64,000 nt of DNA from Pseudoalteromonas rubra (GCF_001482385.1 NZ_CP013612.1:744001-808000); one strand, 5' to 3'; shown: positions 8,586-18,733, numbered from the stretch's first letter. Made by a program: numbers and translations. The notes: a model not told the origin generated them from the letters alone.

Positions 8586-11500
8586 ATGTCTTCGCAGTTA
8601 TCTAAAGAGCAACTTCTAGCACTATTTGAGGAAATTAAGCAGGAACAGTCGACTCAGTTTCCTTTGTCAGAGCGATTTCTCAAACAGTATTTTAATGCTG
8701 CCTTGTTAAGCAAGGCTAAACAGTATTTGCACGACGAGCAGATCTGCTTTTTGGAGCACTCTGAAGATTTTACGAAAATAGATGCCCAGGTCATGGGCAA
8801 CTTTGGTAACACCTTTACTCAGCATATCAAGATTGATCAAGTTAAAGGCACCCCATCCGTTGAGGCACAATGTACTTGTTCAAATAATCCAAAGTGCCGT
8901 CATATCGCAGCGGTGTTGCTTAAACTAAAAATCGAACATTCCGGTGGCTTCGGTGAATCCTACTTGGTCAACGATTGGTTTAATGAGCTGGCTCAATTGC
9001 AACAGGTCAATGATCTGGACGTGACCAATGTATTGCTATTCGTGCTTGAATCACGTGGTAATGAGTTACTGGTTAATCCTAAAACCACACCGCAAAAGCC
9101 AGATGGAGTATATCCGTTGGGTCGTGCATTAACGGAGCATCAACTTAATAGCCAAGTGCCGCCAAAAGATATATTAGAGAGCGATTTCAGGCTATTTTCC
9201 TGGATCCGTTCGCAAAATACACCCGGCCACTTTGAACTTTCCGGGAGTTGGGGCTTTTCTGCTTTACAACAGTTGGTGCAGAGCAAACGTTGTTTTTATC
9301 AGAGCAGTCGCAAGCCTCTTGCATTTGGTCATAAGCAGCATCTGGAATTTGGCTGGGAACAGGAGCGAGATGAATATCGGCTCACCAGTTATTTAACCGG
9401 AGTGGAGCAATGGCAACTGATTAAAACAGATCCCCCTGTTTATCTTGACACTGAGAATATGGTGTTAGGCCGGATTGAATCTGAGTTAAGTGCTCAGGAG
9501 ATTGCGCATCTGCATACCATGCCACTTATCAACGCGACGAAGATTGAAGCGGTGATAAAACGCTTTCAGGATGTTTTTGCCGATAACATAGTCCCACCGC
9601 CTCAGGGACACGAGCATTTGGTGAACAAAGATAAGTTGGTGGCTAAGTTAAGCATAGAGCCTGGCGCCCCTTTGAAACTGGCATTGTCCCTACTCGATAA
9701 AGAAGGCCGTCACTCAAAAGCCAAACAACTTAATCGTTGTGAAAAAATGCTAAATGGGCTTGGGTTTTCCGCACAGCAAAATCACTTTGTACTGCCGCAT
9801 GATGATGATGTGACATATCATTGGTTCAATAGCGAAGTCCGCCCTTACTTGCAAAGCAAGCTATGGCAGGTTGACGAGCTACAAGGTGGTCGTCCGGTAT
9901 TAACTCCTAAAGTTACCCTGGTACTTAAGCGGGATAAAAAACATCATGTCATTGGTCGTGTGTTGTTTGATGATAAGCTGGTTACGCTTGATTGGGATAA
10001 AGTACCGTCTCATGAAGTGAATTCTCTGGCCAATGTATACCAGTACATAAACATCGCAGAGCAATTCTACGCTATCCCAAAGGCGGTGTATGATGAGTTA
10101 TTGCATCTTAAAGCCCGGTTTAGTTATTATCTTTCAAGCTCGCAGTTCAAGTTCCCGCTCTCCTATGCTAGTAAGTTATTTGATCTTGGAGCAGTTGAAA
10201 GTGTTTCTGACGACCCTCGCCTGCTAGATTATCTGGAAGAGCTAAGTAAACCGGACGCCGCGGATGCTATGGGCGTATCCAGTACGGGTGAACATTTCAC
10301 GCTACGTGATTATCAGGTGCAGGGAGTGGATTGGCTAAGATTCCTGAACCGTCATCAGCTGGGCGGGATCCTCGCCGACGACATGGGCCTGGGTAAAACC
10401 CTTCAGGTGATCGCTTATTTCATTTCCCAGCATAACACTCTGGTGACAAAGCCATCTTTGATAGTGTGCCCAACCAGTCTGGTTGGGAACTGGCAGAACG
10501 AATTCCGCCGCTTTGCGCCACATCTTCCCTTGTTGACGGTTCATGGTGCTCAGCGTGACAAGCAACTCAATCAGGTGGCTAATGCACGGTTTATCATTAC
10601 CACTTACCCTTTACTAAAACGCGACCTGGCGCACTATTCCGAGCTGGAGTTTGACTCTATTGTGCTCGACGAAGCGCAGTACATCAAAAATGAGACTGCG
10701 CAAATTTCCAAGTGTGTTAAACAGCTATCAGCGGAATTTAAGTTGTGCCTAAGTGGTACTCCTGTAGAGAATAATTTGCTTGAACTTAAATCGCTGCTCG
10801 ATTTTGTAATGCCTGATGTACTGGGTACAAAACAACAGTTTAAGCATTATTTTCAGCACCCCATTGAGAAAGAAAACGATACCCGGCGCGCTAAAGAGTT
10901 ACAGTCTTTGATTGCGCCTTTTATTCTGCGTCGAACCAAGTCAGAGGTTGTACGGGAGCTACCAGCGAAAACGGAGTTGGTTAAGAAGCTTGAATTCAGC
11001 GGTGATCAGGCAGACATGTATAACCAGGTTCAGGCTAAGGTTGAATCAAGCCTGCTTGATTTATTCAAAGAGCAGGGTGTTGAGCGTAGCAAGCTGGCCT
11101 TTTTGGATGCCTTGTTAAAGCTACGTCAGATTTGTTGCCATCCTAGTCTGGTGGACAAAACGCGGGCATTTAACAGCGCTAAGTTTGATTGGTTGTCTAG
11201 TCACTTACCGATCTTCCTCGAAGAAGGTCGTAAGGTGATTATTTTCAGCCAGTTCACCAGTGTACTCGATATGATAGCCAGCCATTGCGATGGGTTAAAT
11301 ATCCCATTCACCATGCTTACGGGGCAAACGCGCCAGCGGGACAAGGTGATTGCAAAGTTCACTGAAGGAGAGGTCGATGTTTTTCTGATCAGCCTTAAAG
11401 CGGGTGGAACGGGTTTGAATCTGACCCAGGCTGACACAGTGATCCATTTTGATCCCTGGTGGAACCCCGCCGTTGAGAATCAGGCAACAGACAGAGCCTA

Positions 11501-11681
11501 TCGAATTGGCCAGGATAAGCCTGTATTCGTCTACAAGCTGATCATTGCTAACTCGATTGAGCAGAAGGTCTATCAAATGCAAAAAGACAAGCAGGCGCTG
11601 GTCGATGCATTATTTGCCGATGCAGGAGTGAATTTGACCCAGTTCAATGAAGCGCAAATGCTCGAAATGATAAAAAACTAA
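8586..11681 (+). CDS. SNF2-family DNA translocase/helicase with SWIM zinc finger
   Basis: This 1031-residue protein belongs to the bacterial SNF2/HepA-like superfamily 2 ATPases, which move along duplex DNA and displace bound proteins. A SWIM zinc-binding motif (CTCSNNPKCRH) lies near residue 94. The helicase core starts near residue 570: Walker A ADDMGLGKT near 596, DEAQ near 694, SGTPVENN near 718, and the C-terminal domain with GGTGLNL and DPWWNPAVENQATDRAYRIG near 955. The order and spacing match complete family members. The ATG at 8586 follows a weak ribosome-binding site. It sits just after the par operon but behind a terminator, so it is probably transcribed separately. A link to chromid maintenance is only a guess from position. 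Confidence 0.9.
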   Translation: MSSQLSKEQLLALFEEIKQEQSTQFPLSERFLKQYFNAALLSKAKQYLHDEQICFLEHSEDFTKIDAQVMGNFGNTFTQHIKIDQVKGTPSVEAQCTCSNNPKCRHIAAVLLKLKIEHSGGFGESYLVNDWFNELAQLQQVNDLDVTNVLLFVLESRGNELLVNPKTTPQKPDGVYPLGRALTEHQLNSQVPPKDILESDFRLFSWIRSQNTPGHFELSGSWGFSALQQLVQSKRCFYQSSRKPLAFGHKQHLEFGWEQERDEYRLTSYLTGVEQWQLIKTDPPVYLDTENMVLGRIESELSAQEIAHLHTMPLINATKIEAVIKRFQDVFADNIVPPPQGHEHLVNKDKLVAKLSIEPGAPLKLALSLLDKEGRHSKAKQLNRCEKMLNGLGFSAQQNHFVLPHDDDVTYHWFNSEVRPYLQSKLWQVDELQGGRPVLTPKVTLVLKRDKKHHVIGRVLFDDKLVTLDWDKVPSHEVNSLANVYQYINIAEQFYAIPKAVYDELLHLKARFSYYLSSSQFKFPLSYASKLFDLGAVESVSDDPRLLDYLEELSKPDAADAMGVSSTGEHFTLRDYQVQGVDWLRFLNRHQLGGILADDMGLGKTLQVIAYFISQHNTLVTKPSLIVCPTSLVGNWQNEFRRFAPHLPLLTVHGAQRDKQLNQVANARFIITTYPLLKRDLAHYSELEFDSIVLDEAQYIKNETAQISKCVKQLSAEFKLCLSGTPVENNLLELKSLLDFVMPDVLGTKQQFKHYFQHPIEKENDTRRAKELQSLIAPFILRRTKSEVVRELPAKTELVKKLEFSGDQADMYNQVQAKVESSLLDLFKEQGVERSKLAFLDALLKLRQICCHPSLVDKTRAFNSAKFDWLSSHLPIFLEEGRKVIIFSQFTSVLDMIASHCDGLNIPFTMLTGQTRQRDKVIAKFTEGEVDVFLISLKAGGTGLNLTQADTVIHFDPWWNPAVENQATDRAYRIGQDKPVFVYKLIIANSIEQKVYQMQKDKQALVDALFADAGVNLTQFNEAQMLEMIKN

Positions 11682-11796
11682 TTTTTTTCTGAACTTTTTA
11701 GAACCCGGTGAGGTCTATCATTATGCTTGTTGTTAACGCCTAGTGTGTAGTAAGCATATTGTTGATTTCCCCCTATTAAATACAAGTATTGTATCG

Positions 11797-11827
11797 AGCC
11801 GGTTAACAGTTAACCGGCTTTTTTTTT
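11797..11827 (+). terminator. Terminator after the SNF2 gene
   Basis: AGCCGGTTAA, a short loop and TTAACCGGCT form a strong stem followed by nine T residues. Confidence 0.85.
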
Positions 11828-11921
11828 GTGCATTTTTTAGCTGTTCCATATTTGATCCACATTGTTTTACTTTAATGACCATATTGGCGAATTAGGACGT
11901 GATGGACTCAAGGGGCGAGCT

Positions 11922-12128
11922 ATGTTGTGCTACGAAAATACAATTTCACAGTTAAACTTTATTGAACCTCAGTCACAGTGTGATTATGATCTACTGAATG
12001 AGGTAGCCAGTTCAGAAGATCTGGCGAGTATTCTGACCATGCTGCTGTTTGACGAAACACTGTCGGATAAATTAAAAGGTCAGGTTAAAAGGCAGCTTTC
12101 ACAACTTAAGGCTAAATCGAGAGGCTAA
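11922..12128 (+). CDS. Small hypothetical protein upstream of a response regulator
   Basis: This 68-residue acidic, helical protein starts with MLCYENTISQ. I prefer the ATG at 11922, preceded by AAGGGGCGAG, over a TTG 60 bases upstream. Its stop codon is directly followed by the ATG of the response regulator, so the two are almost certainly co-translated. I do not recognise a family. The C-terminal part (SDKLKGQVKRQLSQLKAK) looks like an amphipathic helix. It could be a small partner of the regulator, but that rests on position alone. Confidence 0.6.
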   Translation: MLCYENTISQLNFIEPQSQCDYDLLNEVASSEDLASILTMLLFDETLSDKLKGQVKRQLSQLKAKSRG

Positions 12129-12821
12129 ATGACTTCAAAGCACCATATTCTTATCGTTGAGGATGATTACGATATTGCAGAGCAGGTAATGCTGTTTTTT
12201 AAAGCTTCTGGATTCGAAATTTCTCATATTGCTGATGGTGCTCTGGTGGTCGACTGGGTGAGAGCAAATAACCCTGAAGCCATTCTAATGGATATCATGC
12301 TGCCAAATCAGGATGGTGTTGAATGCATGCGACAGATCCGCGAGTTTTCTATGGTTCCTATCGTCATGCTCACAGCTAAGGTATCTGAGGCTGACCGTTT
12401 GAAAGGGTTGGAGTTTGGTGCCGATGATTACGTCTGTAAGCCATTCAGTGCCGCTGAGCTCGTCATGCGCATCAAAGCGATACTACGTCGTTGTCAGGGC
12501 GCTCCTAGCGCCTCTCAGGAAGCCGCAATCGTGGTCGATGTTGAACAGCTTATTGTGGCTATCAAAGGTAACACATTGTCTCTGACTAAAGTTGAGTTTG
12601 ATGTCTTTGCTATGTTGTACCAGTCTCCGAACCGGGTGTTTTCGCGTCAGCAGATCCTGGACCATATTCAGCCTGATAACTTTGATATCTCCGATCGCGT
12701 TATCGATAGCCACATTAAAAATATTCGAAAAAAGATAAAGCAAATCGATTGTTCGCCCAAGATAGTTGAGTCAGTTTATGGCGCAGGCTATCGCTTCAAT
12801 GAGCAACAGCTCGATGCATAA
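12129..12821 (+). CDS. OmpR/PhoB-family response regulator
   Basis: This 230-residue two-component regulator has a receiver domain with acidic pocket EDD at residues 11-13, phospho-acceptor Asp55 (LMDIMLP) and conserved Lys in VCKPF. A winged-helix DNA-binding domain follows from about residue 130 (LTKVEFDVFAML, VIDSHIKNIRKKI, VYGAGYRF). No histidine kinase gene adjoins it. The nearest is the TPR histidine kinase about 4 kb away on the other strand. The partner is therefore unknown. Confidence 0.92.
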   Translation: MTSKHHILIVEDDYDIAEQVMLFFKASGFEISHIADGALVVDWVRANNPEAILMDIMLPNQDGVECMRQIREFSMVPIVMLTAKVSEADRLKGLEFGADDYVCKPFSAAELVMRIKAILRRCQGAPSASQEAAIVVDVEQLIVAIKGNTLSLTKVEFDVFAMLYQSPNRVFSRQQILDHIQPDNFDISDRVIDSHIKNIRKKIKQIDCSPKIVESVYGAGYRFNEQQLDA

Positions 12822-12939
12822 ATGACGGCGCGCATGCGCCGCATCTTGTCAAAACTAATTTCTGGAAAAACACAATATAATAGGCATTTAGGCTGTGTAA
12901 TTGATATTATCTAAGCATAGTCACATCAAGAGAATGCCT

Positions 12940-14397
12940 ATGTTTTGGTCTAGTTTAGTCTCCCTCTCTCCCGCTCATATTTTTACTTTACTTGGTACAG
13001 GTGCTGTACTTGCTTCATGTATTTTTGCTCCGCTCTTTTTTTTGATTCGGCAAAGAAGTGCGACATGCCGGCAACAGCTCGAGATGCAAAACGAGCAGTT
13101 ACAGGCGCAGCTCGTGCTGCGCAGTGATGAGCTAAAACAGGCACAGACTCAACACTGGCAACTACACGGTGACTGCCAGCAGCTTCAAGCAAGACTGGCT
13201 GAAAAACAAAGCCAGGCCAACGAATTACAGACGCGCTGGCAAAAAGCTGAAGACATGGCGCAGGATACTCAAGCATATGCCCATCGCCTTGAGCTTGAAC
13301 TAACTGATGTCAAAACCACGCTGGTACAGAAACAGCAGTCTTTTGATGCGCAGCTGGCACAGCTGGAGCAGTCTAAGTTAGTTCTTAAACAGGAGTTCGA
13401 AAACCTGGCCACACAGATTTTTGAAGATAAAAGTGAAAAGTTTGCTCGCCACAGTCAGGACAAAATTTCTCAGTTATTACAACCCGTTCAGGGAGAGCTC
13501 AAAGGCTTTCGGGATAAAATGGAGGCTATTCATAGCGAAGAGCTGAAACAAAGAGCGGCGTTACGTACCGAGTTATTGCACTTGCAGGCAAACAATCAGG
13601 CCATTACCGAGCAGGCTAGTAAACTCACCAATGCGCTCCAGGGACAAAAGAAAACCCAGGGTAACTGGGGCGAACTGATGTTAGAGAACGTACTGGACAG
13701 CGCAGGTTTGCGCCCGGGCAATGACTATCAGCGCGAAGTGAGTTTTTCTACCGAAGAAGGTAAATATCGTCCCGATGTGATTGTTTACCTTCCACAACAG
13801 CGTCATTTGGTTGTCGACGCTAAAACGTCTTTGAATGCTTATACCCGTTATGTAAACGCAGAGCGAGATAGCGACGCCAATCAGGCCATTGTGGCACATG
13901 TTGAAGCGGTGAAAGCCCGGGTTAAAGAGCTTGGGGATAAATCTTATGAACGATTGCCGGGTTTGAACTCGCCAGAAGTGGTCATTATGTTTATTCCGGT
14001 TGAATCTGCTTTTGTTGAAGCCATCAAGTATGCACCCGATTTATATCAATATGCGTTAGAGAATAAAGTGCTGATTGCTACCCCGACGACTTTACTGACG
14101 AGTCTGAATATCGTCAAACAGTTATGGCGTTTTGAAGAACAGAGTAAACACAGTAAAGAGCTGGCCTTGCGAGCAGAAAAATTTTATAGCAAACTGAATG
14201 CGTTTTTGCATAGTTTAGAAGGGGTTGGAAAACAGCTTGATAAGGCTCGTGAAGGGTACGATAAAGCAATGGCTCAGCTCTACAGCGGAAAAGGGAATTT
14301 GATTAAACAGGCTTCGGAGTTTAAAGAACTGGGTGTTTCAGTGTCTCGCGAGCTACCGAGCGAGTTAACTGAAAAAGCAAAGCTTGAGTTGGAGTAA
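12940..14397 (+). CDS. rmuC: RmuC-family DNA recombination/nuclease-like protein
   Basis: RmuC limits inversion at short inverted repeats, and its core resembles endonuclease domains. Starting at ATG 12940 (AAGAG at good spacing) the protein has 485 residues. An N-terminal transmembrane helix (about residues 10-33) is followed by a long Gln/Glu-rich coiled coil to about residue 230. The RmuC domain comes next, with the conserved GNWGELMLENVLDSAGL, RPDVIVYLP and VVDAKTSLNAY. It ends with an unconserved tail. It is a single gene. Confidence 0.92.
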   Translation: MFWSSLVSLSPAHIFTLLGTGAVLASCIFAPLFFLIRQRSATCRQQLEMQNEQLQAQLVLRSDELKQAQTQHWQLHGDCQQLQARLAEKQSQANELQTRWQKAEDMAQDTQAYAHRLELELTDVKTTLVQKQQSFDAQLAQLEQSKLVLKQEFENLATQIFEDKSEKFARHSQDKISQLLQPVQGELKGFRDKMEAIHSEELKQRAALRTELLHLQANNQAITEQASKLTNALQGQKKTQGNWGELMLENVLDSAGLRPGNDYQREVSFSTEEGKYRPDVIVYLPQQRHLVVDAKTSLNAYTRYVNAERDSDANQAIVAHVEAVKARVKELGDKSYERLPGLNSPEVVIMFIPVESAFVEAIKYAPDLYQYALENKVLIATPTTLLTSLNIVKQLWRFEEQSKHSKELALRAEKFYSKLNAFLHSLEGVGKQLDKAREGYDKAMAQLYSGKGNLIKQASEFKELGVSVSRELPSELTEKAKLELE

Positions 14398-14498
14398 TAG
14401 ACAATAAAGTGACAACAGCAGCTTTAATTTTGCGTACCTATCATGGTTTCGGTATTCTTCTTGCTGGTTTTTATTGATAATGTAAATAAGGGACAATT

Positions 14499-14840
14499 TT
14501 GAAAAAAGTAATTTTTGGCGCTTTATTGGCTGCAACCAGTTTTAACGCGCTGTCAGCTGCGGGATGGGTAACAAAAGATAGAAGTGCACGTGTCGACTTT
14601 ATAAATTCAGAGCCCATGGGAGTGAGGGTTTATTTTTCAGCAAACGATGCCAACAGCATAGGCTGTGCTCAAAAACAAATTGTCTGGATAGATACCAGTA
14701 CGGAAGGTGGAAAGAGGCATTATTCAACGTTACTTGCCGCGTTTATGGCCGGTAAAAATGTTGCGATATACGGAAACGGTTGCTTTTCGGGCTTTGGAAC
14801 GAGTTACCCGAAAGTTCAGGCTATCAACGTTTATCGTTAA
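14499..14840 (+). CDS. Small secreted protein, unknown function
   Basis: This 113-residue protein starts with TTG at 14499, preceded by AAGGGA. It has a clear signal peptide (KKVIFGALLAATSFNALSA). The mature part is about 93 residues with two cysteines (GCAQ and NGCFSG) that could form one disulphide. I do not recognise a family. It resembles small periplasmic proteins that keep one disulphide-closed beta domain. Confidence 0.6.
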   Translation: MKKVIFGALLAATSFNALSAAGWVTKDRSARVDFINSEPMGVRVYFSANDANSIGCAQKQIVWIDTSTEGGKRHYSTLLAAFMAGKNVAIYGNGCFSGFGTSYPKVQAINVYR

Positions 14841-15051
14841 ATAAGCAGATAGCACTTTCAGTATCAGGTAATTTAATAAGCTGTGTAATGCGTCCAGTCT
14901 TAAGCGCTATTTCTGTTCAACTTTTCCACTTGTTGCCTTTGTTTTTGTCTGGGAACACGTTCTGTTGATATAGAGTGTCTTTCAATACAGCTGTAATTAT
15001 ATGGCTTTATTTTTGAGTTGATAATCGACGTTAACCTGATATTTAAGACAA

Positions 15052-15075
15052 TAAAAAGGGGCCATCAGGCCCCTT
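15052..15075 (-). terminator. Terminator of the 15091-15570 gene
   Basis: GGGGCC, the loop TGAT and GGCCCC are followed on the minus strand by a T run, 16 bases after the stop codon. Confidence 0.8.
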
Positions 15076-15090
15076 GTTATTTGCGTATGA

Positions 15091-15570
15091 TCAGCTATTA
15101 CACAAAGCGTATTTACCCCTGCGAGGCATATCTGTATATAAATAAATATACATGTCGTTATTTTGCACATCTTGCCATACTCGACTGTTAGCAGCAGGGC
15201 ATAATGAGTTGCGGATATATTCTTTAACTTCACTTTCAGACATCGCCAGTTTGGTTGGGATCTGAATGAATACATTTAGCTCGCCGCTTTTAAAATCAAT
15301 ATTATTGAATTTCCAGCTGCCCATCATGAACTGCTTAGAAAAGTAGCGCGTAATACGTTTTTGGGCGCTTGAATCAATCGCTGCGATCTGAACTTCTTCA
15401 GATGAGCTATCAACAAAATAAGACCATGCAGCAGAAAGAATGATAAAGCCACCCAGTAACATAGACCAGATCGGTAATGTGGTTTTTACTGTCGTGTTTT
15501 GCTTTTTTTGACGATGTCTGGATTCAACAATTTTTACCCATTCATTGTGTTTCATAGTACGCTGTGTCAT
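15091..15570 (-). CDS. Single-pass membrane protein, unknown function
   Basis: This 159-residue protein has a basic N-terminus, one transmembrane helix at about residues 33-50 (PIWSMLLGGFIILSAAWSYF) and a periplasmic domain with two cysteines. The ATG at 15570 follows GGAGGAA, a strong ribosome-binding site. No family is recognised. It is a monocistronic gene with its own terminator. Confidence 0.7.
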   Translation of the reverse strand: MTQRTMKHNEWVKIVESRHRQKKQNTTVKTTLPIWSMLLGGFIILSAAWSYFVDSSSEEVQIAAIDSSAQKRITRYFSKQFMMGSWKFNNIDFKSGELNVFIQIPTKLAMSESEVKEYIRNSLCPAANSRVWQDVQNNDMYIYLYTDMPRRGKYALCNS

Positions 15571-15882
15571 AGACTATTCCTCCCGTGTATATTGCTTATT
15601 AAAACCAATCATTGTGGAAAGAAAATGGAGGCCATCTTTTGTTCTCTCTGATCGGAGCAGTTAAGAAAAGATTAAATAGATTGGTTTATGTGGTGGATAA
15701 GAAATAAGCACCAGCTTTTTTGATGACGATTATCGACCGTGTGCTGTTTGCGCTTAAATATTACAGGCACTATTGCCGCCTGGTAACAAATTAAAACAAA
15801 CACTTGTATGCGGATGGTGTGCCTTTCCCTTAAACGTCAGGCTGTATTCTGTACGACTCTACATAATGTAATTGAGGGAACT
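15571..15882. other. Intergenic, promoter region only
   Basis: The spacer lies between divergent units and no coding or structured element was seen. It presumably holds the promoter of the gene at 15570 and the remnant promoter of the pseudogene. Confidence 0.5.
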
Positions 15883-16584
15883 AATGAACGATAATAATGA
15901 TTTTAGTCGTCGTCGCTTCATCGCGTCGGCTGGACTTGTAGGGCTGGAGCCTCTGGCGCTGTGTCTGCAAGCTCTGGGGAGGTTGTTGTTCCTAGCAAAA
16001 CTTCGCCTTCGGTAACGGAAGGTGAGAAAGTTTGGTATGTGAACACACTCACGGGCAGTGATAATAATGATGGATCAATGGACGCCCTTTGCGACTCCGC
16101 AAGCTGCCTGATGTCATTCTGCATCAGCAAACCATAGAACTTGCCGAAGGTATTTACAATACATCATCACGTCCATCTAATGACTGCCAGTCAATTTGGC
16201 CGACCCGCTTTACTGATGTGTAACGGAAAAACGATCTTAAGCCGCACTACTCGTACTGGCAACACTACGTCTGGTGGCGTAGTGATCCGTGCTGCGTTAA
16301 ATGCACAAGTGGTGTTGTATTTTGCTGTAGGTTATTCAACCGCGGTTGTTTATGTAACGGGTCAGTCCGCACAGGTGGCCTTTCAGGATTTAACCCTGAG
16401 AGCCAGTTCACAGCCAGTCTCTGAGCTGATAGCGGCGCACCGGGGGGCTTAGTTTGTTGGTGGTCAGCATATGTACCTTAACAATCCACTCAATATCGAT
16501 AATGGACAGAGTTACTACTCTGGTGCGACATTTGTCAAAGTTAATGGCAAGCTGAGGCTTGTTGCTGTCGGTCAGTTAAATTAG
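15883..16584 (+). pseudogene. Broken TAT-exported right-handed beta-helix protein
   Basis: From ATG 15883 the product starts with a twin-arginine signal (DFSRRRFIASAGLVG). The frame is then lost at about 15945. Recognisable pieces continue in changing frames: VWYVNTLTGSDNNDGS, PFATPQAA, DVILHQQTIELAEGIYNTSS, then GGVVIRA and FQDLTLRAS. The last piece is GQSYYSGATFVKVNG, ending at the TAG at 16584. The order (a YVN..TGSDNNDGS start, then an ILxxGxY-type element) is typical of DUF1565-like or pectate-lyase-like beta-helix proteins. At least three frameshifts and a deletion are present, and the remains are much shorter than intact family members. Confidence 0.75.
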
Positions 16585-16636
16585 ATCCCTACAAGGTCGG
16601 GTCGTCAGGTATCTGACGACCTGAATTATCACGAGA

Positions 16637-18733
16637 TCAAACATTTACCTGACTGTTACTGTGCTTTTTAGCAGGTAACTCAGACGTTACTTGACGCAAT
16701 GTCACCCGAATAGATAGACCCCCTAGTCTGCTATCCCTGAGTTCAATTTCACCTGACATGGATTCCACCAGGCTTTTACATAAGGATAGCCCAAGGCCTG
16801 ACCCACCTGTTGCACGACTTCGCGAGCTTTCTACCCGGTATAAGCGTTCGAATAAGCGCGGTTTCTCATTGTCTGATACGCCTGGCGATGAGTCTTCCAG
16901 CTGAATGATCAACCCTTCGCAGTTTTGTCGGATTTTTACTCGTACCTGGCCTGGTTTGTCTGTGTACAGGCAGGCATTTTTTGCCAGGTTATCTATGACT
17001 CTGTCCAGTTTGGGTTTGTCTATTAATACACTGGCATCTGTGGGGATCGAAATATCGGCACTAAAATGCAGCCCATTGCTTTTCACCAGTCGCTTAATGT
17101 CATAACAGTAACTGTCGGCAAGTGTTCGGGTGCAATAAGGTTGGTTGTTGACAACCATGGCCTGGTTATCAGCCTGAGAAAGTTGATAAACGTCTGAGAT
17201 CAGGTGATTAAGCTGGGATATTTTCTCATTGATTTTACTATATGCCAGGGTATCGTCATCAAGCAGGTTATATTCCAAAGCCTCAATATGCAGTTTGAGT
17301 ACACTCAACGGGGTTCTGAGTTCGTGAGAAATGTCGGCCAGCATTTGATCTTTTTGTTTGAGGTTTTGCTGATACAGGTTGGCTTTCAGGCGTGCGGTCT
17401 TATTTTTACTGTATAAGATATAACTGATCAAAATACCCAATAATAAGCAGGTCAGGGCAACAAATAGCCACATACGCTGCATGAGCTGCGCATTGCGCAA
17501 CAGGCTTTCCGTCAGCTTACGGTGGTGTTCTGAGTCATCCAGGCGTTGCTGCTGCATCACAGTATCTATGGTGCGCTTGTGGGTAAGTGCTTGCTCTGAG
17601 TTGGCTTTTTCAATCGTTTGAGCAAAAAAAGTATTTGCCTGACTCAGGGCTTCATACGCTTCCTGGTGGCGACCTTGTTGAAAGTCAAACTTGGCTTTCA
17701 GGTTGTAGTAAAGCTGAGATGTGTAGGAATTCTCTTCTTCTTCGTCCATAAAGCGTGTCAGCCACTCGTAGTGTGGACGTGCGAGCTTAGATTTTTGCAA
17801 GTATAAGTAGGCTCTGGCCATAGTCACATGTGCGTGAAAATTCTGGATCTGATCATCACTTTGAGAGGCGTAGTGCATTGATAACTTTGCGTGCTCTTCG
17901 GCTTTCTCGCCTTTTTCCAGCTTCAGATAAGCGCCACTGATCAGCTGATGGGCACGAGCCAGACTGACATTGGCCGGGATTTGTTCCAATAGTTCAATTG
18001 CTTCGGTGGCTTTTTCAACTGCCTGTAAGTAGTTTTTTCGTTTCGCTGTAACCTGAGCCAGTCTCAGTGCCGTGCCGGCAATATGACTTAATTCACCTGC
18101 TTTCTTATCTGCTATCAGGGCTTTGGTAAAAAAAAATTCAGCTTGCTCCAGGTCATTGAAGCGTATTGCCATATCACCCAGATTATAAAAGTTGTTTGCG
18201 ACTACCCCGTGGAGCTGGCTGCCTTTAAGTGCATCTCTGGCCTTGAGCTGGAACTGCATAGCCTTTGCCAATTCGTTCTTATAGTCATACAAGGTGCCTA
18301 AGTTTGAATAACTTTGACCTATTAAGTCACTATTATTCATGGCTTTAGCTGTATTTAATGCCTGTTTGTAGTTAGTTTCAGCTTCATCCAGCTTACCCAT
18401 GCGTCGGTAATTGATCCCCAGCTCTTTATAAAGCTGAAACTGATTATCGATATCCAGCTGAAACTTTTCTGATAGCCTGCCCAGCGCATCAATGGCTTGC
18501 TGGTGTTTGCCCTGTTTGCGATAGATTTTCGCTTCAACAAAGCGTGCATTTAATTGCTGCAGGTGATCCGAGTGATTGTAAAATGGGGTCAGACTGCTCA
18601 GTGCCTGCTCGTAGTTGCCTGATAGTTCAAGCTTTTTTATTTCCGGCAAGGTAATTGTCGAGCTAGTAGCCTGAGCATTCACAGAGACTATACTGAGTAA
18701 CGCAAAAGCTGATTGAAGCAGTATTTTTTTCAT
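16637..18733 (-). CDS. Sensor histidine kinase with periplasmic TPR domain
   Basis: This 698-residue protein starts with a signal peptide (ending near NAQA, residue 22). Tetratricopeptide repeats follow from about 35 to 385, for example near LGINYRRMGKLDEAETNYKQ. A transmembrane helix lies at about 420-440. A HisKA domain with phospho-acceptor His in DISHELRTPLS is next, then an HATPase domain with N box NLAKNACLY and GSGLGLSLCK. It should sense a periplasmic signal through the TPR region. No regulator gene adjoins it; the orphan OmpR-type regulator at 12129-12821 is a possible partner. A 17-bp dyad lies 65 bp upstream of its start codon. Confidence 0.92.
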   Translation of the reverse strand: MKKILLQSAFALLSIVSVNAQATSSTITLPEIKKLELSGNYEQALSSLTPFYNHSDHLQQLNARFVEAKIYRKQGKHQQAIDALGRLSEKFQLDIDNQFQLYKELGINYRRMGKLDEAETNYKQALNTAKAMNNSDLIGQSYSNLGTLYDYKNELAKAMQFQLKARDALKGSQLHGVVANNFYNLGDMAIRFNDLEQAEFFFTKALIADKKAGELSHIAGTALRLAQVTAKRKNYLQAVEKATEAIELLEQIPANVSLARAHQLISGAYLKLEKGEKAEEHAKLSMHYASQSDDQIQNFHAHVTMARAYLYLQKSKLARPHYEWLTRFMDEEEENSYTSQLYYNLKAKFDFQQGRHQEAYEALSQANTFFAQTIEKANSEQALTHKRTIDTVMQQQRLDDSEHHRKLTESLLRNAQLMQRMWLFVALTCLLLGILISYILYSKNKTARLKANLYQQNLKQKDQMLADISHELRTPLSVLKLHIEALEYNLLDDDTLAYSKINEKISQLNHLISDVYQLSQADNQAMVVNNQPYCTRTLADSYCYDIKRLVKSNGLHFSADISIPTDASVLIDKPKLDRVIDNLAKNACLYTDKPGQVRVKIRQNCEGLIIQLEDSSPGVSDNEKPRLFERLYRVESSRSRATGGSGLGLSLCKSLVESMSGEIELRDSRLGGLSIRVTLRQVTSELPAKKHSNSQVNV

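Noticed and set aside
12983..13276. Minus-strand gene within rmuC
   Set aside because: It is a shadow frame of the Gln-rich coiled coil; rmuC is clearly the coding strand.
16141..16452. Separate 103-codon gene
   Set aside because: It is one fragment of the frameshifted beta-helix gene, whose other pieces lie on both sides.
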